Shown in pieces: positions 12,490 through 24,269 of a stretch of DNA of 64,000 bases. The stretch's first letter is position 1. The number at the start of each line of letters is the position of its first letter. Source of the stretch: Gossypium raimondii (Eukaryota > Streptophyta > Magnoliopsida > Malvales > Malvaceae); assembly GCF_025698545.1 (NCBI RefSeq), contig NC_068567.1, forward strand, positions 6,138,001 through 6,202,000, in the 5' to 3' direction. Below the pieces are notes generated by a model. That model was given only the letters and a program-made list of their open reading frames with translations. It made no database searches and was not told the origin of the DNA. The translations under genes were made by a program, and so were the position numbers.

Positions 12490-13690
12490 AGGAAGATGTT
12501 GCAACAAGAAAAATATTGGTAATGTATTTGACCGAAATCAAGCTTCTTCGGCACATGGGTCATGATAATGTACTTGAACTCGGTTTTAAGTGTTACATAT
12601 AAGAATATGTTTAATACGAATATTTAAAAAAAAATAAAACATATGAGTGAAAATATATTTATTGAGTTAACGGACATTATGCTACCACCAGAGAGGGAAA
12701 AGTTCGATGATGTTTACATTGCTTACGAGCTAATGGACATCGTTCTACATCAAATAATATGGTCCACCTAGCCCCTTGTCGATGACCACTATCAAGCACA
12801 CACTAATATATATATCAAGTGTATGTGATGCTATCACTTTCTTTTGTAGCTCTGTCTTCGTCGAATCGATATTCTCAATCGTAATGAATGTCACATGCCA
12901 ATGCGCGTCACTAATCCCAATTTCGTGTATTGGCTTATATGTGATTGTTTGAGTTGTGTAGTTCGTGATGTTATCACTATCATTCATAGTCCATCTTCTT
13001 CAATTTGATATGCTCGATCGTAGTGAACGCGGCATGCAGTTGTACTGTGTCAATCCTAGTTTCGTATATTCCAAGTCTTAAAAGCCAAAGATATAATGAA
13101 TGTTCCATGCCATTAGCGAATGTTATTCACTGAAGCATAAAACCAAGCAACCTGCTTCTCGACGCAAATTGCGATACTAAGATTTGTGATTTCGGTCTTG
13201 CAAGTATCGCCTCAGAAATGGACTTCATGATCGAGTATGTCGCAACCAAATGGTATCAAGCCCCTGAGTTGCTCTTGAATTGTTCAGAGTATATTGCAGC
13301 TATGGATATCTAGTCGACCTGTTGCATTTTAACGGAAATCATTAGATCGGGAGTTGGTTCCTCGATGTATAATCGAAGCAACCGTTTTTTGAATGGTTTC
13401 CGAAGGTGTCACCTGGGGTGGTCGATCTTGTAGAGAAATTGTTGGTTTTCGATCTGAGCAAGGCCACAATTGGTACTGTCTTAGTTTCGAACTTTTAACA
13501 ATGTTATTGTTATTTTGATCCCTTCATTTTCTTTATCAAGCCTTCTTCCGATAAATGAAGAACCCACTTGCCCATCTCCTTTCATCGTCAATTTCGAGCA
13601 GACAAAATCGAACAAAGACAACATAAAAGAGCTCGTATGGAAAGAGTCTTGGAAATTCAATCAAGATATCATGGTGGAATGACATTGTCA
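12490..13690 (+). pseudogene. Decayed MAP kinase (MPK4-type) pseudogene
   Basis: Scattered but ordered fragments of a plant MAP kinase are readable in three plus-strand frames. A fragment EIKLLRHMGHDNV at about 12536 is followed by PPEREKFDDVYIAYELMD at about 12686 and VLHQII at 12742. Further on, [20 protein letters not shown] starts near 13137, then [22 protein letters not shown]-terminal fragment with KDNIKELVWKESWKFN lies near 13615. Key residues are gone: the catalytic loop HRD has a stop in its place, and the activation-loop TEY reads IEY. About 300 bases of unrelated, internally duplicated DNA interrupt it between about 12820 and 13090. Frameshifts and stops rule out a working kinase. 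A likely intron remnant at about 12573-12665 suggests a gene duplicate rather than a retrocopy. Confidence 0.85.
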
Positions 13691-14109
13691 ATAGGGATTT
13701 GTTACGATCTTAAATTTGAGAGAAGAAAATAAGCAGAAGAGGAAGAGAAGATTGAAGGATAGCACGAGAGAGATGAGAGAAAATTATTGGAAAATTGATT
13801 GGAAAAATTCATAACTGCCTTCTAATCCTGATTGGTGGCTAAATAGGAGAATAACGACTCACATACAACTGTTACCAAATTCACTCAGTATGCATCGTTT
13901 CAGTTAAATGGTTCTTTGGCTTAAAACGTATCGTTTTATACCAGACTGACACCTCCACACCAAAATGCCTCGTTTTATAAAAATTTAACTAAAACGCAAT
14001 GTTTACAAATTAAACAAAATTAATGAAAATTAGTAGGAATTCAAAATAGGTGACCGTTGTTTGAATTTTGTTGACTTTTCCCATTCGTTCCATAAAAATT
14101 GCTCCCCTC

Positions 14110-15280
14110 AAACCAGATCCTTGTCCTCAAGGATAAAAAGCTAGATATTGCTGTTGCAGCTCCTGTAAGTTCTCCCAAGTTGAGTCTTTAGGAAAGTATT
14201 GACCCACTCAACTAAAACTTCAGTAGCAACATGACCACCTTTTCTGACCATCAATCGCTTGAGAATTCTCACTAGTTCCTTACTGAATGATCCGTCATTG
14301 CCCACATGAGGAAACAAAGGTGAAGTAGGAACTTTACCAATGTGCTTTTTGAGCTGGGATACGTGAAAAGTGAGATAAATTAGAGATCCTTCTAGTAAAG
14401 CTAATTTGTAGGCAACTGGTTCTACTTTGGCCTCCACTAAAAAGGGTCTAAAATACTTTGGAGAAAGCTTTTGATTCTTTAGCTTCCTCAAAGTGCTGTC
14501 TGTAGGGCTGTAATCTCAAATATGCCCAGTCACCAATAGCAAATACACAATTAGATCTTTTACTGTCATTCAATTGCTTCATTCTTTCCTATGACCTATT
14601 AAGATAGAATTGGAGAAGCTTCCTGGTTGATTTTCAATTCTGGAAGCTACGGTCAACTAATGCCACTGGCGAAGATCTAGTTAAATAGGGTAGATAAAGT
14701 GGAGGAATTTGGCCACAGAGTGCCTAATAGGGGGTAGTCTGTATTGCAGAGTAATACGTGGTGTTACACCACCATTCTGCTAGAGGTAACCACATCAACC
14801 ATTCACTAAGACACTCACCAGTCATACATCTTAGAAATCCCTCTACGCCTCTATTTAAGACCTCGATTTAACCATCTGTTTGAGGGTGGTAAGCAGTTGA
14901 TAAATGCAATTGAGTCCTAAGCTGCTTGAACAATTTTTGGCAAAGATTTATCTCGATCAAACACTATGGATTCTAGAATTCCATGTAGCTTGTAGACCTA
15001 CACCATGTATTCTTGAGCTACAATTAGTGTTGTGAAAGGATGAGAGAGGACCAAAAAGTGACCATATTTGGTCAATCTGTCCACTACCACTAGAATTGCA
15101 TTTTGCCTTTTAAATTAGGTAACCCTTCCACAAAGTCCATGTTGATGGCTTCTTATGCTCAAGTAGCGATTGGAAGGGGTTGTAGGAGTCTTGGTGAGAC
15201 AGACAAGTCAGCTTTTCACTTCTAACAAGTGGGACACTCTCAAGTCCATTACCTTACATCTTTAGAGAGTCATTTCCAAT
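14110..15280 (-). pseudogene. Gypsy integrase core and C-terminal region, broken
   Basis: The C-terminal part is clear: a frame at 14491-14141 holds LSPKYFRPFLVEAKVEPVAY and LTFHVSQLKKHIG, the usual gypsy integrase tail. GDWAYLRLQPYRQHFEEA lies just upstream at about 14550-14495. The catalytic core is readable in pieces near 15110-14960 ([17 protein letters not shown], then VFDRDK), with intervening stops. Confidence 0.8.
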
Positions 15281-15343
15281 ACATTAAGCCTGACATTTTG
15301 TGCCTAGTGACATGTGCACCCCAGTGCCCTCCCATAGAGCCAT

Positions 15344-15439
15344 GGTGAAAATACTCAAACAGTTCCCTTCTAAGACTAGGATTGTTGCCTAGGTGAAAAT
15401 ACTCAAACAGTTCCCTTCTAAGACTAGGATTGTTGCCTA
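15344..15439. repeat. 48-bp perfect tandem duplication inside the gypsy pol relic
   Basis: Two identical 48-base copies begin ggtgaaaatactcaaacag at 15344 and 15392. The period is a multiple of three. It lies between the RNase H and integrase parts of the degenerate element. Confidence 0.92.
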
Positions 15440-15639
15440 CCACTGCTTTTTATTTCCTCATGAGCACTTTGCCATCCCAAGTATATTTAGGATGCATTTG
15501 AGGATCTTGCTGGAGTTCCTAACATAGATGTTGTAATTTTGGATCAACTAAGCAGTACTCAATCACTCAACTCCATATATCTGACCGAGAGATACTACTT
15601 ATGCACTGCAATAGTTGCCCTTCTTGCTTATGTGGTCGT

Positions 15640-16730
15640 CTTGATAAGGAATCAATCACATTATTTTGAATCCCTTTTCTATATGTGATATAATAATCAT
15701 ATCTAAGCATTTTCACCACCCATTTTTATTGAAAGGGTGTGATTGCATGTCTATCAGCTAAAAATTTCAGGCTTTGATAGTCTGTTCTTATCTAGAACTT
15801 TCTACCTACCAAGTAAGAATGTCATTTTTTAACTACTAGCAACACAACTAGCATCTTCTTATCATAAATGGAAAGTGCTTGATGTCTCACCCTTAGTCAT
15901 TTGCTAAAGAATGCTATAGGCTTCCATTTTTGCTACAACACTGCTCCTAAACCCTGGCCACAAGCATTTGTGTCAATACAAAATTCCTTTTTAAAGGCTA
16001 GAAGGGATAGGACTGATGCTCGACAGATTTCTTGTTATAGTCTTTTAAAAGCTATGTTAGTAGCTTCAGTCCAAGTCCAAAGAATAACCTTCTTAAGTAA
16101 ATCTATCAGCGGTCGAGACAATATGCCATAATGCCTTATAAATCTCCTATAGTAGCCTAACAACCCAAATAACCCTCTTAATTCCCTCATTAACTTGAGA
16201 GTAGGCCAGCTTAAGACTCCCTCTACATTGGTTACATTCATGGTTATTGAACCTTCAGAGATAATATGTTCTAGATATTCAATCTGATGAGTGCCAATGG
16301 TGCACTTGCTTTGCTTAGCAAAGAGATGATTATCCCTCAAGAGCTATAGTACTTCTTTTAAATGGACCAAATAATCAGACCATCTATTGAAATAGACTAA
16401 TATGTCATCAAAGAACACTAATACTGACCTTCTTAATAGCTTTTTGAAGATTGCATTCACTATAGATTGAAAGCTTGAAGGGGCATTGGTTAAGCCAAAG
16501 GGCATAACCAAAAATTCATAATGCCCCTCGCGTGTTTGAAATGATGTTTTGAAGATGTCCTTTTCCCACAATCTAATCTGGTGATATCTAGACATTAAGT
16601 CAAGCTTAGAGAAGATAAAGGTGTGACGAATTTCATCCAGTAGTTCTTCTATAACAGGGATATGGAATCAGTCCTTAATAGTAAGTTGGTTGAGCTGTCT
16701 GTAATCCACACACAGCCTCCAACTCCCATA
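15640..16730 (-). pseudogene. Gypsy reverse transcriptase and RNase H region, broken
   Basis: The reverse transcriptase palm is readable in the frame at 16595-16344: [20 protein letters not shown], then [20 protein letters not shown], then the catalytic FFDDILVY box. The next frame, 16340-16035, gives the connection domain (LFAKQSKCTIGTHQIEYLEH, then LRGLFGLLGYYRRFI). A stop and frame change separate the two, so no full polyprotein can be made. Confidence 0.88.
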
Positions 16731-17021
16731 TTTCTTTTTCACATCACAATAGAGGATGCAAAAGGGTTGTTACTATCCCTAATGACCCCTGCCTGCAGCA
16801 TTTCCTGGACAAGCCTTTCAATTTGTGTTTTCTGAAAGAAAGGGTATCTGTAGGTTCTTACATTTACCACCTTGGTCTCATCCTGGAGAGGGATTCTGTA
16901 ATTTTGTAACATACTCGAGGGAAACTTTTTTCGTAGTTGGAAATTATCCTAGTACTCAAACAACAATTGCTGCAAGTCTTCCTTGATTGGTATAGGTAAC
17001 ATATTCAGTACAGTTTGTTGA

Positions 17022-17720
17022 TCAAATGTGTAGACTAAGGCAACGTCCAAATGCAACCATATGTAGACATTTGGAGAGCTGATAACCAGAGAGGAGTCGC
17101 AACCCTCCAGGTATTATGCCTTGAAGAGTACAATTTTGGCCTTGATACTTGAATTGCATAGTAAGTGACCCAAAATTCCATATAATAAATACCAAAAACA
17201 GAAGCCACTGTATTCCCAAAACTACATCACATCCTTTAATAGATAAGACCATAAAATTAGTGATAAATGCATGTCCCTGTACCTCCCAATTCGTAGCCCT
17301 ACATAATCCCCTAGTGGTCAAGCTACCTCCATTAGCTATAATAATCTTCAAGTAACAAAATTTCTCTACTGGTAAATTTAACCTTTTAACCAACCTTGAA
17401 TCAATAAAGTTATGAGTACTACTAGAATCAACTAGTATGATCCCATCTACCTGGCCTATTTTAACTGCTAATCTCATTGTATTGTGCCATTGAGATCCTT
17501 ACAAGGCATGCAAAGACAGTACTGGAGCAGTGGTTTCCGTCTCTTGGTCCAAGCTTTTCAACTGTTCAGGACAATCCTAAAATTCATCCACTGCTTGAGC
17601 CTTTAAGTCACTAGTTGAGTCAGACTGAGGCTCCACAATTAGCTGATAAAGTTGCGATTTTACATATTTATGCCCTGGTGTATACTTGGAGGCACACTAG
17701 AAGCATAGGCCCTTTTTTCC
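17022..17720 (-). pseudogene. Gypsy CCHC knuckle and aspartic protease region, broken
   Basis: From about 17720 leftward there is a zinc-knuckle-like piece (GLCF, then C, then KYTPGHK) with a stop in it. The frame at 17477-17022 resembles a retropepsin: VDGIILVDSSSTHNFIDSRL. The usual D-S-G triad reads D-S-S. The strand and order fit the surrounding pol relics. Confidence 0.75.
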
Positions 17721-17768
17721 TTTTTTTTCTCTATTTTTACTTGTGATAAGGACTTGGTTGGTGGTCTC

Positions 17769-20116
17769 TGTATAGCAACTCGATTTTTCAGTGGTGTCAG
17801 AAATAATGGTTTCGAGGCCACCAAATTCGGTGAGTAAGTTTGTAAATATTTTTATTTAATATTTACGAGTCAAATATGGTTTTAAAAAGGTTTTTGATTT
17901 GGTAATTTATGTTTTATAACGATTTATTAGGTTCAAGTGGTAAGACCCTAAGGTCAAGTGCTTTTAGAAAGTGAGGTATCGGGATCTTGTTTCTATAAAC
18001 CAAGCCATAAATATTTTTATAAAAATTTACGGAGTGTAATTAACGTGGTATTAATTTTCATTAAAAAATTGTAACGTTTCGATAGTTAATTAATTAAAAA
18101 GGACTAAATCGTAAAAGATATAAAATTTAGTCACTATTTTATTTGAGTGATTAAATGGTTTATTGAATAAGGAAAAGAGACTTAAATGGTAATTATACCT
18201 TTCAAGGGTTGGCGGGCGTTAGTGGGCTTTTAAATTGTTAAAGTTTGATTATATTTATAAGGGTAAAATAGTAATTATTAAATATGTATGATATAATAAA
18301 AACATGATAAAAATTCATTATCATCTTCTTCATTTTAAAAGCCACCATCGAAACCCTAAAGGAGAAGAAAACATTCGATCAACTTTGGTTTGGTGATTTG
18401 GTAAGCAAACTTTGCCCATTTTTAATAATTTTTATGTTTTTGATATCGTTTCAACTAGGTCTAGCTAACCTGTACCTTCGTTTCCGATTCTGTTAAAATT
18501 TTTGGAAGTTTTCATTTATAAAAATTATATGTTTTGATTAATAACATGGATTTGGAGCTTTGATTGTGTTGTATGATGATTTTGTAAAGTAATTTTGTTA
18601 AATATTGATTTTAGGATTAAATTGTGAAAATGTCAAAGTATTAGGGTTTGATAGTGAATTTTAGGTTTATTAGGGGCTATATGAGGGCCTAGAATATTTG
18701 GATAGATTATTGATTTGATAAAATTAGTTAATTTGATAGATTAACTAATTAAGGGATTAAATTGTAAAACGTAAAAGTTTGAGGTAATTGCGTAAATTTA
18801 AAAAATAAAAGGGTATTAATTGTAAAATAGATTGAAAATGAAATATATGCTAATAAATGAGTAATTTTATATTTTAAATCAAGATCCCGCAGATACTCGT
18901 GGAAAAGGAAAAATAGTGGAATAGTCCCTAAACTTTTGCAATTACTACAATTTAGTCCAGGTAAGTTCGTACAGTTAAAATTTAACATTTGTATAAATTG
19001 GTTATTGGTATTATGTATATATTCTATTGTTGGAAATGAATTATTGTTTGAATTATAATATTGAATTGGATATTCGATTTGAATTGAACACGATATTTGA
19101 GTACATTCGTGATTTGGTGTATGACGGGGGCTTGGAGTGGAGATGGTATTGGAGGGAGATATCGGCATTTTACCCAAGTAAACGGGGTTTAGCATTTGTT
19201 GCAAACTCTCATGTTTTACTTTCTGTTTGGCGTGATTGAGTGGATCAGCTCTTACGAGCTTCTGTTCAGCTCTTATGAGCTTGTATTAACGATGTACTCT
19301 TATCCATAAGTCGTTCTTCGAATGGAAAAATCTCGGTAAGGTGATTTATTTAATGAATTTGAAAGACATGTTATTTATTTTTGTATTGATTTGAATACAA
19401 ATGTATTTATCGATTAAAGTTGTGAATGACAGGGAGTTGTCATGGATAATTTTTTATTATTATTTAATTTCTTATAGTTAGTTCAGTAAGATTTTTGTTT
19501 ATCACGTCGAACTTACTAAGCTTCATTAAGCTTACTTGTGTTGTTTAATGTCATTGTAGATGTTCGAAAGGTTGGATGATTAGATCGTCACTTAAGTCAC
19601 ACTATCCAGTTTATCTCCGTAGTTTTTGAAACGTTAAATTCGGATTATATGGCATGTATAGGCTCTTGTGCTATTTTGGTTAATGTTTGGCTTATGTAAA
19701 TGTTATGAATGATATTTTGTGCAAATAACCACTTTGCATAAGGTAGGAGAATAAGGTATAGTTGTTATGCTAGTATGTGTGGCTTACATATATTTGATTT
19801 GTTGTGGTTATGGTAACTTTGTTAGGTATTTTGATTTGGTATTGCTTGAATGAGTTGATGAATTGAATTAATATGTACTTTGAGATTAAATTGTATATAA
19901 TTGTAGTACCAATGAGGGTACATTGGTTAGGCACATATTAGGTTGGTTTTGATGTGTTTTTAATCTGAATAATGTCATTTTGATTTTATATTTTGGTTAG
20001 TCCAAGCAATTTGATTATGTTTGTATTAATGTATTATTTGAATGATTTACTATTCTATTGTCCTGTAATACTCTGTAACACTGTTCTGACGACGAATACG
20101 GGTTAAGGTTGTTACA
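17769..20116. mobile_element. 2.35-kb LTR-like insertion nested in the gypsy element
   Basis: This non-coding block separates the gag relic from the protease relic of the gypsy element, so it arrived later. It begins tgtatagcaactcgattttt and ends acgggttaaggttgttaca, giving TG...CA ends. The end, read on the other strand (tgtaacaaccttaacccgt), resembles the start of the repeat at 60820 and an end I associate with abundant cotton LTR-like repeats. No coding region or clear target-site duplication is visible (flanks gtctc and ttctg). A solo LTR or a non-autonomous element are both possible. Confidence 0.6.
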
Positions 20117-20289
20117 TTCTGGCCCTTTGGGATTGAGTTAGAGCCACCTGTTGCATGAGTTGCAGTCACTAGTACAGTCACTCGAGGACTAGGAAATAAG
20201 AATTTAAAATATTCCTCACTCCCCTAGTAAACGTTTCTTCTGAGTATTTTATACTATCCATTCCACTTCCCTAGCTATTGAGTACCCTT

Positions 20290-20793
20290 CTACAAGAGTC
20301 TGTGGTTTAAACAATCTAAGATTTGACCTATTTCCACCCTTAAGTTGTTAATGAATATGCTTAGGGCATAGCTCTCTGGCAAGTGTAATTGATTGAGTAT
20401 GCTCACAAAATGATCGTGGTAAGCATCTATTGTTCCATATTGCTTAAGGGAGACAAGCTCAGTCATAGGATCTAGGAAGGTGGTAGAGTCAAACCTCTCT
20501 CTCCAACCTCTAGCATAGATGTCCCAAGTGAGCTGGTGAAGACCCCCTTGCCTTTGGCAAAAGAAATGGTGGCAGTTCAAAGCTTTTTCTTCCAGGTGGA
20601 GCATGACTGTCCTAACCTTGGCCTGTTCTTGCACCTCTTCAGCCTCGAAAAACTGCTCCAACTTTGACCACCATCTTCTGAAATCCCCACCATCAAATCG
20701 ATGGCAACCAAACTTGAATCCTCCCTCTAATTCCACCGTATTGGTCGTCGAAATAAGCCTTACATGACCATTGTCTAGCATAGGGGATAGCAT
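20290..20793 (-). pseudogene. Gypsy gag relic
   Basis: A 167-residue frame carries the hallmarks of a plant retrotransposon gag domain: FDGGDFRRWWSKLEQFFEAE near residues 33-52, a region around WRERFDS at about 97-103, and SLKQYGTIDAYHDHFVSILN at about 114-133. It is cut short by a stop before the zinc knuckle, which now lies beyond the 17769-20116 insertion. Confidence 0.82.
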
Positions 20794-21000
20794 TAAGAAC
20801 TCTTTTTGCGCAAACCCTAAAAAAAGTCCCCCTAATATACCTATACATCCCCAACTTGCTCTGTTTTCAACTCCACCTTTTCCTCTTCAACGATCTTGAA
20901 AATTGTTGAAAGAAAATTTTGATTGGCGAACACAAAGGTTTGACTTAGATTTAAAGAAGACCAAAATAATAAATTTCTCTAAAGGCAATGATCAAATTGA

Positions 21001-22020
21001 AAGAAATTTTTTTGGGTGATCAATTAGGTAACTTATTCCTTTTTTACATTAAACCCTAAACCTCAAAGTTCTCTATGTATTTTTTTTTTAAAATCAATTT
21101 TTTCCCTAAATTCGGATAGGATAAAATTCAAATTAAATCTCTGTTTTTATAAGAGATATAACTATATCATTCTACCATATCTCTAATAAATAAATTTAAA
21201 TAATTTAAATTTGTATTCTAGTATACATATATACATCAGTTAGGTAAGAGATGTAACCATATTATTCAGTGATACTACAAATAAATAAAAAGAACTTCAC
21301 AAGCGAGTGTAGAGATTAAAACACTTGGGCGTATCTCCATCGATTGCTCTCCACTAATTGTATCATTATTCTGTTCACTGTCAATGAAAAAAAAACCACT
21401 TCGCGAGACACTGCATGTAATCCACAACTGCTCTAAAAAACATAAACTTTTATACATTCCAAGGAATAAAAACTCAAGTTTGACTCAACATTCAAATTCA
21501 CAACCTATTTGAATCTTTAGTAAGTTGGATAGAAAAAACAAAGATTAATTTTAAGTTCAGATGGTTAAGGGGGTAAAAGAACTAAATAGCTCATTGATCT
21601 TAAGTCCATCATACTCCATTTATATAAAGATTCAACCATCAATAGTGAAACTGAAACTAATGTTGATTAAATTGGTTTACTTCGTGCATGTTTCTAAACA
21701 GGATGACAATAGATCTCAGACGGATTATATTTTAAGGATCCTTGAAAGATTGTATCCTACAGGACCAGTACTTATGTCTGGAGATACATCTGATGGGAGT
21801 ACTTTAAAATATAAAAAAAGAGTCGGAATAACATTCGTGGATTGCCCTTGTAACCCGAACACCATTAGAACCAATGTAAACCTAGAAGGATATAACCACA
21901 ATGACAAAGCTACACCAAAACCAATACCAAATTTGATCTTCATAACTTTAAACAAACCAAAAAAGCAAAACTTAAAAGAGTTGCAGAGCATCAAAAATGA
22001 ACATCAATGGAACTAAACCA
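21001..22020. other. Intergenic spacer
   Basis: No gene is supported. Two similar short phrases (agagatataactatatcatt at about 21151 and agagatgtaaccatattatt at about 21247) form a loose direct repeat. Frames on both strands at 21561-22016 overlap one another and match nothing I recognise. Confidence 0.5.
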
Positions 22021-22021
22021 A

Positions 22022-23545
22022 CAAATAAAGTGAGACTCATTTCACAGTTGCATTTCCAAACAAGTTAGACAATTAAACTACATAAAACAGTCTGTGCAAA
22101 GTTTCACCTACGATAAGATTCTCAATGTTGCTAACAAGAGTCAATCTATAGCAAGTTTTAGATCATAAGAAAGAATTCAATCCAATAATAAAAAGAAAAC
22201 CGGCTCGATTTACGTTCTACAACTAGCTCGATTTGATTTATATTTGCCTCTTACCGCGAATTTGAGTTTTTCTTCGTACAGCTTCAACAGCTCCGGAGCT
22301 TTGTCTTTATATTGGTTAACAAACCTTTGAACAAACAACTTTTCTGAAGTTCCAAACACGACTGAAAATTTCAAGTCCTTAATCAAGCCTTTCGACAACA
22401 ACTCTCGAGCAAACAAAGCCCTCGGAACAATCCGTTTCTCCAAGCTCCGAGAGATAACACTCGGATGATTAGCTAGAATCAAAGATTGAAACCCCATTTC
22501 ATTCACTAAGAAATCCAAGATGGCCGTGATCTTCTCCTTCGATGCTTCCAAAACACCGGGATACCTTCGAAAAGCTTCCCAAATCTCATCATCAGACCAA
22601 CCCCATTTCTTATACACATCAAACTTACTCTCCATCGCAGGTTTACTCACTTTTCTAAACAAAATGACAGCATGAAGGAACTTAACCAACAATGGATTAA
22701 ACCCCATTTCCTTAACATCCTTAACAATCTCCTTAAACCGATCCGGCAACATAACGAAAGACCATGGATGGTAATTAAACATAGTTACGATATTCGATTC
22801 AGGCACACCATTATCTATCAAAGTTTTGATATTAGGCAACACATAAGTATCGAAATTACATACCATTAAATACGGATTTCTCCTTAGAGCTGTAATGGCC
22901 TTTGAATCAGACTGGAGAAGCTTGCTTAATTGATTGAAACAAGGGATTATCCGTTTCTCTAAGCTACGACTTAAAATCCTGGGATTGTAAACTAAGAGCT
23001 TGGAAATTTCAGGGCCTGTGACACCTTTAGATTGAAAGAACTGGAATTTGGGCAAGAAGGTTTTCTTGACATCGGAACAGAGGAGAGCAGGTCGGGTGAG
23101 GATGATTTGTCGGATTTGGGTGTTGGAAAACCCGTGTTGCTCTAAGAATGCAATGACAGAATCGGGTTTTTCTGGGGTTTTGAAATGGACATATTTGGAG
23201 ATTCTGAGAGCGGATTCTGGGGAGAACCCAAGTTTGGTTCTGAGGTAAGAGACTGTAAAAGATTGGGGGTTTTGGGATTTGGTTTTGTTTGAGATGCGTC
23301 GAACAGTGAAGAACAGTGATGGGTTGTTTGAGAAGGAATTGTTCGTAACATTGTGTAAAAGCTTAAAGAAATCGTTGATGTTTTTGGTAAAAGAATTCAA
23401 CATTTTGGGGGCATTGAAATGAAATCAAGGTTAGATACTCGGACAAAGAGGCCAAAAGAAGACTAAACAAAGGTCTCAACTCTGAAACGCAGACAACAGA
23501 GGTCGTTCTTCACATTCAAAGGCCGTCTTTGTGTGTGTTTACAGT
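22022..23545. repeat. Duplication block, copy 1 (mTERF gene plus flanks)
   Basis: The mTERF gene and about 190 bases downstream and 140 upstream correspond to the block at 25552-27060. The downstream parts share long phrases (agagtcaatctatagcaagt, then aagaaagaattcaatcc). The upstream parts share weaker similarity (cagacaacagaggtc against cagacaagggaggtc). Confidence 0.85.
22210..23403 (-). CDS. mTERF domain protein, tandem copy 1
   Basis: Intact single-exon gene for 397 residues of the plant mitochondrial transcription termination factor family. These nuclear-encoded helical-repeat proteins bind organellar nucleic acids. After a variable N-terminus that could target an organelle (residues 1-45), the mTERF repeats begin at about 50 (SYLRTKLGFSPESALRIS). 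They continue with typical proline-marked helices, for example TRPALLCSDVKK, YNPRILSRSLEKRI and NHPSVISRSLEKRIVPRALF. KKWGWSDDEIWEAFRRYPGV, at about residue 260, is a strong family signature. Most members of this plant subfamily lack introns, as here. The start at 23403 is the first Met and aligns with that of the second copy. Which organelle is targeted is not determinable. Confidence 0.93.
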   Translation of the reverse strand: MLNSFTKNINDFFKLLHNVTNNSFSNNPSLFFTVRRISNKTKSQNPQSFTVSYLRTKLGFSPESALRISKYVHFKTPEKPDSVIAFLEQHGFSNTQIRQIILTRPALLCSDVKKTFLPKFQFFQSKGVTGPEISKLLVYNPRILSRSLEKRIIPCFNQLSKLLQSDSKAITALRRNPYLMVCNFDTYVLPNIKTLIDNGVPESNIVTMFNYHPWSFVMLPDRFKEIVKDVKEMGFNPLLVKFLHAVILFRKVSKPAMESKFDVYKKWGWSDDEIWEAFRRYPGVLEASKEKITAILDFLVNEMGFQSLILANHPSVISRSLEKRIVPRALFARELLSKGLIKDLKFSVVFGTSEKLFVQRFVNQYKDKAPELLKLYEEKLKFAVRGKYKSNRASCRT

Positions 23546-23559
23546 AAACCCCCAAAACC

Positions 23560-24269
23560 CAAACCCTTCAAACTATTTTTTATTATTTTTAATATTTTTA
23601 AAGTCAAATAAATATTTAAAAATAATTCTTTAAAAAATATTTAAATATAAAATATATAATTTTTTATAATATATTATTATATTTTTATCATTTTAATAGA
23701 TATATATACAAACATAATATGATAATTTTATGTAATAGAATGGAGCGAGGTGAGGTAAATAATTATTATAATCCCTTCATATCTATTGTCTGAAAGATAA
23801 AATCTATTCTGCCCCACATCCACTCTTCAAAAAAAACCCACTTCATATGAAGTAGACCGATTCGGAATTCATGGGACGATTTAAATCTTGTCATCCCTAG
23901 ATACAATTACAATAGGAAAAAGAGAAAAAAGATTTTCAACCACAGGCATCGAATCCTAAACCTCATACCAATCAACTTAAAATCCACACAAATTTATCTA
24001 TGAATCAATGACGTGATTTGAAAACATTAAATGTTAATTTTGATAATACAAATAAATTAAATTATAAACATGCAAGTATTTATCTATCATATAGACCAAT
24101 TCGATATCAAGATGACATTATAAAAATATGTTAATAAATTTTAAGTTAAAATGTCAAATAAATCCTCTAAAATAAAATTCTCTGGTTAAATAGTGTGCCC
24201 AGTTAAATCCTTTGAATATCAATTAATCTTATTGAATTTATTTAGGCCCTTAAATATTAAGGTGGTTAG
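23560..24269. other. AT-rich intergenic spacer upstream of mTERF copy 1
   Basis: About 700 bases of low-complexity A+T-rich DNA. No gene or RNA is supported. It contains the promoter side of the mTERF gene ending at 23403, but no convincing core element. Confidence 0.5.

Larger units (their letters stand above)
13698..21000 (-). mobile_element. Degenerate Ty3/gypsy LTR retrotransposon, split by a later insertion
   Basis: Read on the minus strand, fragments occur in the order gag (20793-20290), CCHC knuckle and protease (about 17720-17022), reverse transcriptase (about 16700-16344), RNase H (about 16340-15640) and integrase (about 15280-14110). This is the Ty3/gypsy order. A purine-rich tract at about 14108-14100 (minus strand, GAGGGGAG) is a candidate polypurine tract, followed by a candidate 3' LTR of roughly 390 bp (about 14090-13698). 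I could not define a 5' LTR or primer binding site beyond gag, so the right boundary is approximate. All reading frames are broken, so the element is inactive. Confidence 0.85.

Noticed and set aside
21561-22016. A 151-residue plus-strand frame and an 89-residue minus-strand frame over the same bases
   Set aside because: Neither resembles a known family, and they overlap each other in an A+T-rich spacer.
23935-24000. SINE-like A and B boxes on the minus strand (ttgattggtatgag; ggattcgatgcc)
   Set aside because: The two boxes are too close together for a tRNA-type promoter and no SINE body follows.
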